DNA from: Omphalotus guepiniiformis
Lineage: Eukaryota; Basidiomycota; Agaricomycetes; Agaricales; Omphalotaceae
Assembly: GCA_028554645.1 (NCBI GenBank)
Contig: JAQOOI010000014.1
Coordinates: 62,001 to 126,000, forward strand
DNA: 64,000 bases
Direction: 5' to 3'
Part shown: in pieces, positions 45,522 through 55,485 of the stretch
How positions within the stretch are numbered: the stretch's first letter is position 1
How the letters are laid out: each line of letters starts with the position of its first letter
Position numbers and translations under genes: made by a program
The notes under the pieces: generated by a model
What the model was told of the DNA's origin: nothing
What the model saw: the letters and a program-made list of their open reading frames with translations, nothing else
Databases searched by the model: none

Positions 45522-47373
45522 ATGGCCCCTCTTCTTTCTCTGATAGTCGTGGCTTTGAGTTCTGCTCTTGCTCTCGCTGACTTGGGCAGCGACTTGTCGG
45601 GCGCAGGTATCACTGCTCTTTTTCCGGGTCAAGATGGTTATGCAGCAGCTAGTCAGGCATGTGCGTGGATTCTATATTTTTTCTTTCGTCCCCGAAACTG
45701 TCAGAATTGATATATCTCTATACAGTCAATCAGCGGTTTACTTTCGAGCCATCTGCAGTATCCTATCCGTCTACGCCAGAAGACGTTTCAACAATCGTGA
45801 AGCTTGGAGCAGCAAACAACATGCAGGTCGTTGCACGAGGTGGAGGGGTATGTCTTCTTCCATCTTTACCACACCCACGTTCGTTGACGCAAAGTCACAG
45901 CATAGCTATATCGCGAACGGTTTAGGAGGCAAGAATGGTTCTCTGGTCGTCGATTTAAGCCACATGAAATCTATATCCGTTGATTCTTCGACCAACACCG
46001 CTGTTATTGGGTCTGGGAATAGGCTTGGTGACGTTGCATTGACACTTAACAATGCGGGGCGTGCACTTCCACATGGGACTTGTCCATACGTTGGGATTGG
46101 GGGTCATTCTTGTACGTCTTTTATGCTGCTTTCTTTAAGTTCACACAACTCACAAACCCCTCGGACTATTAGCTTTTGGTGGTTATGGATTTACGTCCAG
46201 GCAGTGGGGTCTGACCCTGGATACTATATTCGCTATTAATGCTGTCCTCGCTAATGGAACTATAGTGAGAGCGACCGATTCATCTTACCCAGATCTCTTT
46301 TGGGTCAGTAATTCCGATTACTTCAAATGCACGTTTCTTATGCTCACCCCATGCCTAATTACAGGCTCTCCGAGGCGCAGCTCCTTCATTCGCTATCTCG
46401 ACATCCATCGAAGTAAATACCTTCGCTGCACCCTCGTTTGCGAAGGTCTTCCAATATACTTGGCAAATGGACTACTCCACCGCTGGTAAATCGCTACTTT
46501 CATTCCAGAATTTCTCCCTCTCTGGTCCGGCATCTCCTTTCGCCGCCGAATTGGTTCTATCGAAGGGTAACGAGAGGGGAAGTGTTACTTTCGGTCTTAC
46601 TGGTGCTTGGTACGGCGAGGAGAGTGCTTTGACTTCAACTCTGCAACCATGGCTCGATGTGATGCCTACACCAAATGCAGTCGTGTTTTCAGGCAATGGA
46701 ACGTATATCGACTCGGTTCAAGTGCTGGGTGGGAAAGACCTCAGTACTGTGTCAACGGAACCTGATAGTTCGGATACGTTTTATGCTAAATCAATCACGA
46801 CGCCGGAGACGCAGCCTATGACTCTCGAGGCATGTACTTCATTCATGGAGTATCTTTCCAATGAAGGATACGATTCAGACACTGTATGCTTTTCTCTTCC
46901 TTAAGCCTCTCAGTATTTTCATCTAATCCTGCTATCAGAATTGGTTCGTAGAGGTCGAGCTCTACGGTGGCCCCAACTCCAAAATCCGAGAAATTCCCAA
47001 CAACGCTACCGCTTTCTCTCGTCGTGATACCCTATTCACGATTCAGCTTTACGCCTCCTCCGCCAATGGCCTACCTCCGTATCCCGAATCAGGCTTCACT
47101 TTCTTAGATGGACTTGTCGTCAGTCTAACTTCGAAGATGCCTACGAATTGGAACTATGGTGCTTATGCTAATTACATCGATAATAGGCTGGCTAATTGTG
47201 CGTTATATTTCTCCCTCCTTTTATAATATCCGCCGTTAATTGAGTACTTTTCTGTTTTGGAAATTGCAGGGGAGCAATTGTACTTTGATTCGAATTATGC
47301 GAGGTTGAGGTCTTTGAAGGATGAGTTGGATCCTCAAAACGTGTTTATGTTCCCTACCTCTGTTGAAGAGTGA
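45522..47373 (+). CDS. Secreted FAD-linked oxidase, berberine-bridge/GOOX type (intact copy)
   Basis: A VAO-fold flavoprotein oxidase. An N-terminal signal peptide (MAPLLSLIVVALSSALALA) indicates secretion. After the first intron FNQRFTFEPSAVSYPSTPED and VSTIVKLGAAN form the FAD-binding PCMH start. The second splice joins ARGGG to HSYIANGLGG, creating the histidine that carries FAD. GTCPYVGIGGHS supplies the cysteine of bicovalent flavinylation seen in glucooligosaccharide oxidase and berberine-bridge enzymes. Next come GFTSRQWGLTLDTI, LANGTIVRATDSSYPDLFWA, LRGAAPSFAISTSIEV and, in the C-terminal BBE segment, NYARLRSLKDELDPQNVFMF. About seven exons join cleanly. Likely substrates are oligosaccharides or alcohols with production of H2O2; the exact one cannot be told. 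Confidence 0.85.
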
Positions 47374-48160
47374 GTGTTGACTGAGAGTTAGTCGAGGGGG
47401 ACTAGAAAAGTTATGCTGACGTTGTGGATGTTTGGGAAGAGCGTTTGAATGGAAATAGATAACGAATCTTCGGACCTTTCTTTGGATTAGATTGACGTAT
47501 AATTGCTAAATATACCGGACTTTAATGCATTTTATTCCTTACCTTCTTTTCTTGCTGCTAAGGCAATGTAGTTTCACGAACAACTTTGGTAGTAGTTAGA
47601 CGCCTCGCAAGCGCCCGCACAAAAGGTCACATGTGCGTGGTATTCTATGCTTTCACCAATCCGTGACGAAACCCTCGGCAAGCTCTCTAACTTCTAAGGT
47701 TCGTTTGCCTCCCAGCTCCCGATATCTTCCACTTTTCATGGTCAGATATCAAAAACCCCACGAACTCTACAGCCGTCGAAAGTTAACAATGGTTTTATCG
47801 GGAGAACGGGCGTTGGAGTTATTTATGTGGTGCGCGTGGACGGTTTCTTTCACCTCATCGGTGACTCGATGAGGCCGTCAAGCGAATCAGACACTCAATG
47901 AGCGATGAGGCCAAAGAAGCGGTTCGGTACGCCTTTACAACAGTGGCATCCAAGAAAACAAAGAGCAGCGACGAAAGCCATGACGCTGTCTGCTCTGACG
48001 TAGGTGGTGGATGTGGGATGTGGTATACAATGGACGGTTCCCCCTGCGTTGTGGACATGAATGAGCGCCCTTTGTTTCAGCTGAATGGCCACTCAAGTAC
48101 TCCTTCGCCACCATTGTTCCATGCGATTCTTTGGCCACTTGAATTACTTTGATTTATACC

Positions 48161-48166
48161 TATAAA
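48161..48166 (+). promoter_or_regulatory. TATA-like box before the DUF6914-like gene, copy 2
   Basis: TATAAA lies 109 bases before the ATG at 48270, a usual distance for a short leader. No equivalent was identified upstream of copy 1. Confidence 0.35.
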
Positions 48167-48269
48167 GCCAGTCTAAGGTCGCTCGCCAATCACCTCTCAC
48201 TGGATAGCGACTACAACGCACCTGAACACCTTTAACACAGTCAACAACCCATCCTCCAGTTACACCGAA

Positions 48270-48767
48270 ATGTCTTCCCACCTGGCTCACATTGGCATTG
48301 CCTTATACTACCAGGTTGACGAGCTAGGTTGGCCCATGTCCAGTCCTCACTGGGCCATCGTCCTTCACAATATCAACTATTTCTCCAAAGATACACGCGT
48401 CTACCAGATAGTCCGCAACTATACTAGAGATCGTTGGGTTCTGGCGCACGAAACCTGTGCCCTCGCGCAATCACCCAACTTAATTGGAGTCGTGCATGTG
48501 GCGACGCTGCAGTACCATGGGATGAAGGAGATAGAAAAATATGCGTTAGGGTTTCGCGCGGATCGGGAGCATCATGACTGCAGTGGGCAGTTGGCTTGGA
48601 CACCCGCGTCATGGTGTATTCGCTTCTTATGTCTTCTGCATCACCGAGAGGCCCTTTCTCTTCCTTGCGATGTCGGCGAGATCTATAATCGTGTTAACAA
48701 AGTGTGTCTTCCAGCTTTGATGCGGCTTAGAGATTTCAGTGCACAGCCGACTGTGGTTCAGTTTTGA
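48270..48767 (+). CDS. DUF6914-like protein, copy 2
   Basis: A single-exon gene of 165 residues starting MSSHLAHIGIALYYQ. Motifs shared with the copy at 11984: HWAIV, YFSKDTRVYQI, WVLAHETCALAQS, LIGVVHVATL, GFRADREHHDCSG, WCIRFLCLL, LPCDVGEIYNRVNKVCLPAL. The two proteins have diverged considerably but conserve length and motif order, indicating that both are under constraint. Function unknown; the resemblance to DUF6914 is by pattern and memory. It lies 0.9 kb downstream of the live oxidase on the same strand, whereas copy 1 is tail to tail with the dead oxidase. Confidence 0.65.
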   Translation: MSSHLAHIGIALYYQVDELGWPMSSPHWAIVLHNINYFSKDTRVYQIVRNYTRDRWVLAHETCALAQSPNLIGVVHVATLQYHGMKEIEKYALGFRADREHHDCSGQLAWTPASWCIRFLCLLHHREALSLPCDVGEIYNRVNKVCLPALMRLRDFSAQPTVVQF

Positions 48768-49610
48768 CCGCCGCTGGAATGTGTCTGAACTTTCCTGCGG
48801 GTCGTCGAGGTTGGAACTCAACAAATGCCACTCGCATTCTAGCGCTCATGATTTGGGCTATTATTTTATTTCATTGTATCCTTCAAGATAGATGGATAGG
48901 CGAATTGCGGCCAAGGAGACATTCATAGATTATAAAGAAGCAAAAGTAGAACGTAGAATTAGTATACGAAGGTTTTACTATGTATTGTGATCAATATGCA
49001 CATTTATCGTAAAGCGGTGAGATACGTTGATCTGTCGACTATATCCGTATGTCATTCAAATCTTGCTATTCCTTCGAATTTTGTCATATCTTCATTGCAG
49101 GGTACGCAAAATTCCCGGTTGAAATTCAACTTCTCAGTGCTCCTGTTCCGCTTCAAACAACCGCATCAGACACGGAGTGCTCAGCGAAACTCTCACTACG
49201 CATAAATGACTGCAAGAGGCATGTTTGAAGACATATACTGCTGCGCAAGTTAAGTAACGATGCCTCCACTCACGACTCAAGACTATGTTCTCGAATTTCG
49301 AAGGTTCAATGACAAGTCTGCCACTTTTGCAATGTAAGTTGTTTCACCCACGCGCTTCCTAGCATTCAGGCTCCTTTTTACTCAGATCATTGGGTTTCCG
49401 AGTCGAACATTTCGAAGAGAGTGCATGACTTCTTACCTCGGGCACCCGACGCGTCTTGACGCGCCTGTTGCTGTGGGGATCGCACGTGCATTACGACCCG
49501 GATAGTGTTCTCACGCCACAGACGCGTACTCTTTCTTCCTGTTTCTTCCCGCCACAATGAACCGAACGCGTTCCACCTAATCGAGTTTCCAATAGCCGAC
49601 TAGGTATCAC
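48270..49610 (+). repeat. Direct duplicate block, right copy (partner 11984-13180)
   Basis: Contains the DUF6914-like gene and its downstream DNA, aligned in the same orientation with 11984-13180. It keeps landmarks TTCCGCTTCAAACAA, TTTCGAAGAGAG, CGCACGTGCATTAC and GTTCTCACGCCACAGACG. Confidence 0.75.
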
Positions 49611-50399
49611 CCTATGTCACTTCGTGTATGCTCTGCGATTATGCCACGATTCCTAAGCAAAGACTGTCAGGATTGCATACAAGGTCCTTACTGTTCGTGA
49701 TATCCTTTTTTGTTGTAACGACGACTTACGCCGTTGTGGTTGGATGGGTAGATGACGCAAAGCAGTCACAGTGCAAGCTGGTGACGGAGGTGAACTTTGA
49801 GTATGATTCTCCGTGGTGAGTATTTTGGATGTTAAGTGTTTGGATGTTAAGTGTATACTACTCAGATTCTAACGAGGTGCTTCACGACTCTGGCATCACT
49901 AGATAATTTGTTGAGATTATTGCGAACGTAGTTGTTAAAAAGGTCGGCGCTGTACTAGGGGGCGAGCTTGGTGAGCATTCGTATCCTCTTTACCTGCGAA
50001 CGTCTCTGAACCTCATTCATCTCTCGAATAGACCCGCATATAGTCAACCGAACGATCGAGTAGATACACGACCCCCGCCTTTTTCTCTACCATATCCTCC
50101 TAGGGTCGACGCTACCGCATTATCATCGCGAAAACTTCCTGTATATTATCCCTGCATCGTGTTCTTGCTCGTCGTCTTCGTGTATCTGTTAGTGCTCGAA
50201 TTCTATTAACCAAACGTCAAAATTCTCAGGTCATCAGAAACCGAGATGCTGGCAACGTTAAGCGTGTTGAGAGTGGTCCAAACGTGCAGCTAGGAAAACT
50301 GGAACCTGTACGATGCATCACGAAAAACAAGACTTTGGCGACCACGGCGACGGACTGCTGCTTTGACTTTATCACAAGGAGACACGAGCCAGGAAGACA
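49611..50399. other. No supported gene
   Basis: A 63-codon frame at 49628 contains a hydrophobic run (SLLFVISFFVVTTTYAVVV) and ends near a GT donor, so it could be a fragment of a membrane protein, but nothing can be joined to it. The last 100 bases are a degraded 5' part of the MAPR copy that follows. Confidence 0.4.
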
Positions 50400-50896
50400 A
50401 CTATGCAGCCAGCAAGGACGGATCTTTCGCCTCCAAAGGATGACCCATACACGTTAGAAGAGCTTCAAGTTTACGATGCGTCTGATCCTTCCAGGCCGAT
50501 ATACGTGTCTATCAAAGGTAGAAAAAAATCGCAATTCCACTTCGACCCTATTCTCATTCCCCCATCCCTATTAGGCACAGTATTCAACGTAACACACAAA
50601 AAAGACGTGTACGGTCCAGGAAAATCATACAGCATATTCGCAGGCAAAGGCGAAGGGACTTGGAATGAGTAGTCGCAAAGCTGAACATGCTATACCGGAT
50701 TATAGTCAGCTTGATGAGAAGGATAGGAAGGCTTTGGATGATTGGCATGAGTTTTTCTTGTGCGCAGCGCATCGTTTCTCTTTGTCTGTTGGTTATAGAT
50801 AGGAAACGGTATAACGTCGTTGGAAGAGTAACAGAATTACCTGCTGCTGTTGCTGGGAATGAGGTTAGGAATAGGCCGCAGCAAAGCGCTTTGTGA
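50340..50896 (+). pseudogene. Broken copy of the MAPR/Dap1-type gene
   Basis: Paralogous to 41193-41884. The membrane-anchor exon is degraded; recognisable sequence begins around CAAGGAGACACGAGC and becomes good at MQPARTDLSPPKDDPYTLEE. The second exon (TVFNVTHKKDVYGPGKSYSI, FAGK) suffers a 5-base deletion after FAGK relative to the intact copy. This shifts the frame and gives TAG within 20 bases. Remaining sequence (GRVTELPAAVAGNEVRNRPQ) still aligns. The protein would lack both anchor and C-terminal half. Confidence 0.85.
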
Positions 50897-51257
50897 TACC
50901 GATACCGATACCTCGGCGGTTGAGGGTGGCTATTTATCTATGGTACGTCTCGTATTTGTCTCTTGCAACGCAAGTCAGTGGAGTTCATTCTTCTAGTCCT
51001 TTTTAGATGACAGTTCTGCTGTCACGGTCGACTTTCGTTTCGATCTTCTCTGTCTGTCTCACTTTTTGAATTCGTGTATATTACCAGTCAGAATTGATTC
51101 ATTCGGAATTCCTTCGAAGGATGTTGGCTCGCTTTTCGCATCTTTTATATGTGTGGTAAACTTGTGTGTGAGCACGACATGTTATTGGATGTAATAATAC
51201 ACGACTCCCTTGCAAATGGTTGAAACAAAGCTACAAAAAAACAGTACATTTATTTAT

Positions 51258-53315
51258 TCATACACACTTCCAGTTCTCCGGTAACGACGCGTCACCCACA
51301 CCAACATATCGATTCCTAGACGGAAAACGACAATGCCTCCTAACGAGTACCGGGTCAGGATTGATCTCGTTCTCATCACCCTCATACTTCCTCCCTTCAA
51401 TGAAATCCGGTGCAACACCCTCCTCAACCCACCTCACCATCGCCACTAACACATTCCTTTCAGGACTCAGCCTGTCGATCGGTTTGCTGCCTCGCTCCCG
51501 CTCCCGCTCCTCATCTCCCTCTCCCTCACTTTCATTATTAACCTCCTCTTTAACCGGTTCCTCGTTCATACCAAGTCCCGCTGGCCCTCCAATCCCAGCT
51601 AACGTCTGCCCAATCTCCCAAGCTCCAAGACCCTTCGAACAATGTCCCATCCCACTTATCCTAAAAAACCTATAAAACTCATCCATATCCACCGGATGCA
51701 CCTCCATCGTCCTTGCGACGTGCGTATAATACCTCTCGGAGTTTGTAGGTGGTATTATACCGTCTGCCTGACCGTGATACACGAGGAGCTTGCCCCCAAG
51801 GGACCGGAATGATGTTAGGTCGCCTTTCCAGGTTGAGATGTTGAATGGGTTGAGGTGGGAGGAAAGAGAGTAATCGGTGAGGGTTAGGTTTGTTAGGGGG
51901 TATGTTGGGTCGTTGTATACTACGTAGCGGAACCAGTCCTGTATAGGGCGGTTGATAAGAAAGAGATTTAGAATATGAATGAGTCTAGGTACTCACAGCT
52001 GTGTACGGGAATAGCTTCCCGCTATATAGCATATCGACCGTTCGTTGATCTTCACTCCCAGGTTGTTGCCTCGGAAACAACATCTCCCCATCTACCCCAA
52101 AAAGCGGAGCGAAAACACTCCTAACAACCCCCGCCTGTGTCCCCGTTAAACACCCCTCCTTCTTCTCCTGTCCCTTCCTACAAATCAACCTCTCCGGCAC
52201 ATAATCACACATACCCGGATCCTCCAAAATACCATCACGCACTCCATCAAGCTCATCGCATTGTTCCAGGATATCACGATGTATAACCTCAGTCCATTGC
52301 TCCGGACGGATGAACCGTTCGTCGGTTTGCGTACTACCGGTGAGTTGGAGGAAATGACCGGACCAGGAGAGGAGGTTGTTTAGTGAAGCTGCGGGTGCAC
52401 CTGCTACGACACCGTCGAAATCGGAAGGGAAGTTTTGGATGGATTTTAGACCTTGACGACCGCCTGTTGAGCAGCCTAGGAAGTAGGATTTGGTGTGGGG
52501 TTTGTTGTAGAACTTTTGGGTTAGGTGTTTTCCGAGGAGGACGCCGGTGTGGATTCTGTGGAGGTGGTTGGTTGGTTGGATGTTGTTGGGTGGAGAGGAT
52601 AGAGAGAGATGGACGTACGAGCGGTAGGCGTAATCTTCAATTACGCCGGGATTATTTAGGAACGCTTCACCGCTGGTGCCATTATGACCATTGTTTGTGC
52701 CAACAGTAGCGAATCCCAGAGCAGATGCGTACGCTAGATCTTCGTATTGAATGCCTTTAAAGATAAAGATACCTTTTGTAAGAAAACGAAAAACTTATAT
52801 GCAAAGAATGAATACTACGCACATCCATTCAAACCACCATTACCCGTACTCAAAAATCTCCCAGACCATTTCCTAGGCAACCACGCCTCGACGTGTACAC
52901 CTGAGCTCTCCGAGGTACGCACATACATCGCTATGCGGCATATGTCCTCGTAAATCGTTTGAGATGGTCTTTGACAGCTCGCGTGGTTATCGACGAATGG
53001 AATAGTGAAGCCTTTAGGTACATTTTCTGCGAAGAAGATGGTCGTGTTTGAGATTGGGTACCCAGCGGCGCTCGACTCGGAGGAGATATTGAGCTTGGAT
53101 AGGATGGATGAGGTGGTGCATTCTATGTCAAAGTCTTCGTAAGGAGGATAAATGGAGGGATCGAAGGTGAAAATCGAGTGCTTGGGAAGGAAGATGGATT
53201 GAGTGATGGATGTAAGCTGAAGAGCAGAGTAGATGACCGAAGACAGGTTCGAAAACGGGAAACTGAAAGGCAAGCTTTGAAATGCATCTGAAACGCGATT
53301 GAGAATAGTTTCCAT
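51258..53315 (-). CDS. Tannase/feruloyl esterase family carboxylic ester hydrolase
   Basis: An alpha/beta-hydrolase that cleaves esters of gallic or ferulic-type acids, usually secreted. The preferred start is ATG at 53313-53315 (METILNRVSDAFQ); an ATG six codons upstream is possible. Exons join in frame: DFDIECTTSSILSKLNISSE, VHVEAWLPRKWSGRFLSTGN, GGLNGCIQYEDLAYASALGF, then ATVGTNNGHNG. The catalytic serine is in SYFLGCSTGGRQG, the aspartate in LLVYHGQADGIIPP and the histidine in ISGMGHCSKG. The cysteines next to Ser and His form the CS-D-HC motif of the family. Cys-rich DGVRDGILEDPGMCDY, with LTGTQAGVVRSVF, is the usual lid region. A charged insert (EGEGDEERERERG) near the C-terminus is unusual. 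Substrate preference cannot be read. Confidence 0.85.
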
Positions 53316-53601
53316 CGTGGTATGAACATACATAGATTATCATATTGAGGGCGTCAAAACTCTCAGTCTGTGAAAACGTGCGCAGTTATAACGAATTCCG
53401 AGTCTGACAAAACGAAAACTAGTCAGCCATTCCCCATATGTTAGAATTGCGCCACATAGTACGACTTGTCCTTTCTCATGAACGCCGCATGACGACCGTA
53501 TGAACGATTGGAATTTGAAGCTCTCAGAGGAGGATGAAATAAATATGTAGCGAATTTGCATTTATTTTTTAGACGCCAAAAGATCACGCGCGTCCGAGAT
53601 A

Positions 53602-53607
53602 TATAAA
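53602..53607 (+). promoter_or_regulatory. TATA-like box before WrbA copy B
   Basis: TATAAA (within GATATATAAAGG) lies 52 bases before the ATG at 53654. Copy A lacks this region; its upstream sequence is unrelated just before the homology begins. Confidence 0.45.
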
Positions 53608-53653
53608 GGTGACCGAATCCAATTTCTATCGTCTTTAGTCTCACCACTTTACC

Positions 53654-54566
53654 ATGTCCTCGTCGTCACCCAAAATCGCCATCGTCATCTACTCTATGTA
53701 CGGCCACATCGCTAAAAGTTCGTTTTCAATATCTTGACTAGCCTGACGTTCGTGAATTTCTCATCGTCGTGGACTTCTTCTATAGTGGCCGAGGCTGTCA
53801 AGGCTGGCGTTGAAAGTGCTGGTGGTAAAGCTACCATTTACCAGTTGCGTCTTTCCTTTTCTTCATATCCTCGTCTCAATCTGATCGTTTGTTGCCAATG
53901 CCTTTTGGCGTTGTCGTTGATTTGTCTAGGATTCCTGAGACACTCCCGGAAGAGGTCTTGGCTAAGATGCACGCTCCCGCTAAAGCTGACTACCCTCTTA
54001 TGTCGGCTGATAAGCTGACTGAATTCGACGCATTCATCTTTGGTATTCCCACCCGATATGGAAACTTCCCCGGACAATGGAAGGTAAGAATAGGAGAATT
54101 TCGTGGAGCGTTTTTATTTGGGGTTTCTAACTGGAAGGACTTTCCTTCATTAAGGCCTTTTGGGATACCACTGGCAAGCTCTGGACTACTGGAGGTCTCG
54201 CTGGCAAGTACGTCGGTGCATTTGTTTCTACTGCATCACCTGGAGGAGGTCAAGAAGCTACCGTGATGAATGCGATGTCTACGTTCACCCATCACGGAAT
54301 GATTTTCGTGCCGTTGGGATACTCTCAGACGTTTGGTCAGCTCACGAATCTTGATGAGGTTCATGGTGGTATGGTTTCCTATTAGCGTTTCCGTGACATC
54401 GGATCTGTCTGATGATTCTTGATTTTCGGTTCATGGTGGATCGCCTTGGGGTGCGGGAACTTTTGCTGGTGCGACGGGAGCTCGTCAACCTACCGCCCTT
54501 GAGCTTGAAGTCGCTACGGTGCAGGGTACACTCTTTTACAACACGGTTTCCAAGGTTAAATTTTGA
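53654..54566 (+). CDS. WrbA-like NAD(P)H:quinone oxidoreductase, copy B, last intron acceptor lost
   Basis: A flavodoxin-fold FMN protein (type IV quinone oxidoreductase; yeast Pst2/Ycp4, Alt a 7 group) that reduces quinones by two electrons. The start MSSSSPKIAIVIYSMYGHIA gives the first strand and phosphate loop. Exons follow with VAEAVKAGVESAGGKATIYQ, IPETLPEEVLAKMHAP, DAFIFGIPTRYGNFPGQWK and FWDTTGKLWTTGGLAGKYVG. Next come STASPGGGQEATVMNAMSTF, THHGMIFVPLGYSQTFGQLT and, after the last intron, SPWGAGTFAGATGARQPTAL. That intron begins with GT near 54370 but its acceptor is changed: copies A and C have TTCAGGATCG, here it is TTCATGGTGGATCG, a 4-base insertion. Reading through gives a stop after EVHGGMVSY. 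The gene may thus make a shortened protein or use a cryptic site. Confidence 0.7.
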
Positions 54567-55485
54567 ATGAGAATTTCGAGAGAAGTATGTGAATATTTTT
54601 TTGGTGAATTGTATGATAGTGGTGTTTGTGCTGTTGAAGGTAATTTTATTATAGACTACAAAACGACAAAGATTTTGGTGACCATCTGATCAATGTCTGT
54701 GTATGCGCGAGTTACACGTTGTGAGTTAGGGGTGCCATGGTGTCAACTTGAATGAGCCATTATAAGATAGAGAAGAAGAGGGAACTGGGGGACCTTTCTT
54801 GGGAGGATAGGTACCACTTCTAGGGTTCTATCTGTATCGCAGTCGGCATCCATAGCACGCCGCCGCCGTCGTACCTCCGTCTCAACCCCTCAAAACGGTT
54901 CTATTAACCGTCAACATCGTCGATCCCAGCATACTCCGCACTGTATGCGCCATCAAACGCGGGTGTTCAAACGTTCGTGGACCGAGGGTGTTCTCGAGGG
55001 AGATATTGATTTGGTTGGGCATGAACGTCACTTCGTCCACCTGAGTATTGGTGTTAGCTTGGTGACCAAGCCGTGAGTCCTCGATAGGATGGCGCGGGCA
55101 CTGGTAACTATGAATTTGGTGACGAGGGAGGTAAGTAGATAGTACATTGACTGGCTCGGGCCCAAGTGCTTGAACATTGAAAATTCTCTGGTTTTGCTTC
55201 AACTTTGTGTGGCCTTTTCCGTATGCCTCGGCCATTCTAGACGACAAGTATCATCTTAAGTATGACAAAAGTGAAATAAAAAAGAAAGGAGATAAGGCAC
55301 TCAAGTTTTACAAATTGCACCAAGATGGCGATAGCTTCAGGAGACGTGCAAGAGCATATAATGTGGAGGATGTTAATGGGATGAATGGGAAGGATTTGTT
55401 TGGCGTGACTGACCCGTAATGCGCTCACGTGACTATTTGTACCACAGTCACACAGCGTGATTTTCTCTCCACTTCACTAACCTCC
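54567..55485. other. WrbA 3'-flank repeat, then upstream region of the kinase gene
   Basis: 54600-54720 is the 3'-flank segment shared with copies A and C. 54815-55020 matches part of 35740-35990. A plus-strand frame at 55177-55419 (ending MNGKDLFGVTDP) and an overlapping minus-strand frame at 54882-55247 have no recognised motifs and are not claimed as genes. Confidence 0.5.

Larger units (their letters stand above)
43565..47700 (+). repeat. Right arm of a large inverted duplication (partner 13185-17600)
   Basis: Matches the reverse complement of 13185-17600 from the shared GTTGCACCGCGAATT landmark at about 43587, through upstream non-coding DNA, to about 300 bases beyond the oxidase gene. 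This arm carries the intact oxidase. It lacks the palindrome of the left arm, having only one related sequence (TTTGTTTGAACATGTTTACG) at about 45354. Confidence 0.85.
50400..54566 (+). repeat. MAPR-tannase-WrbA block, full-length copy (partner 41193-42740)
   Basis: Holds dead MAPR (+), intact tannase (-) and a WrbA gene with a damaged last intron (+). It is the long version of the block; the shorter partner lacks about 2.6 kb spanning most of tannase and the first half of WrbA. Confidence 0.85.
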
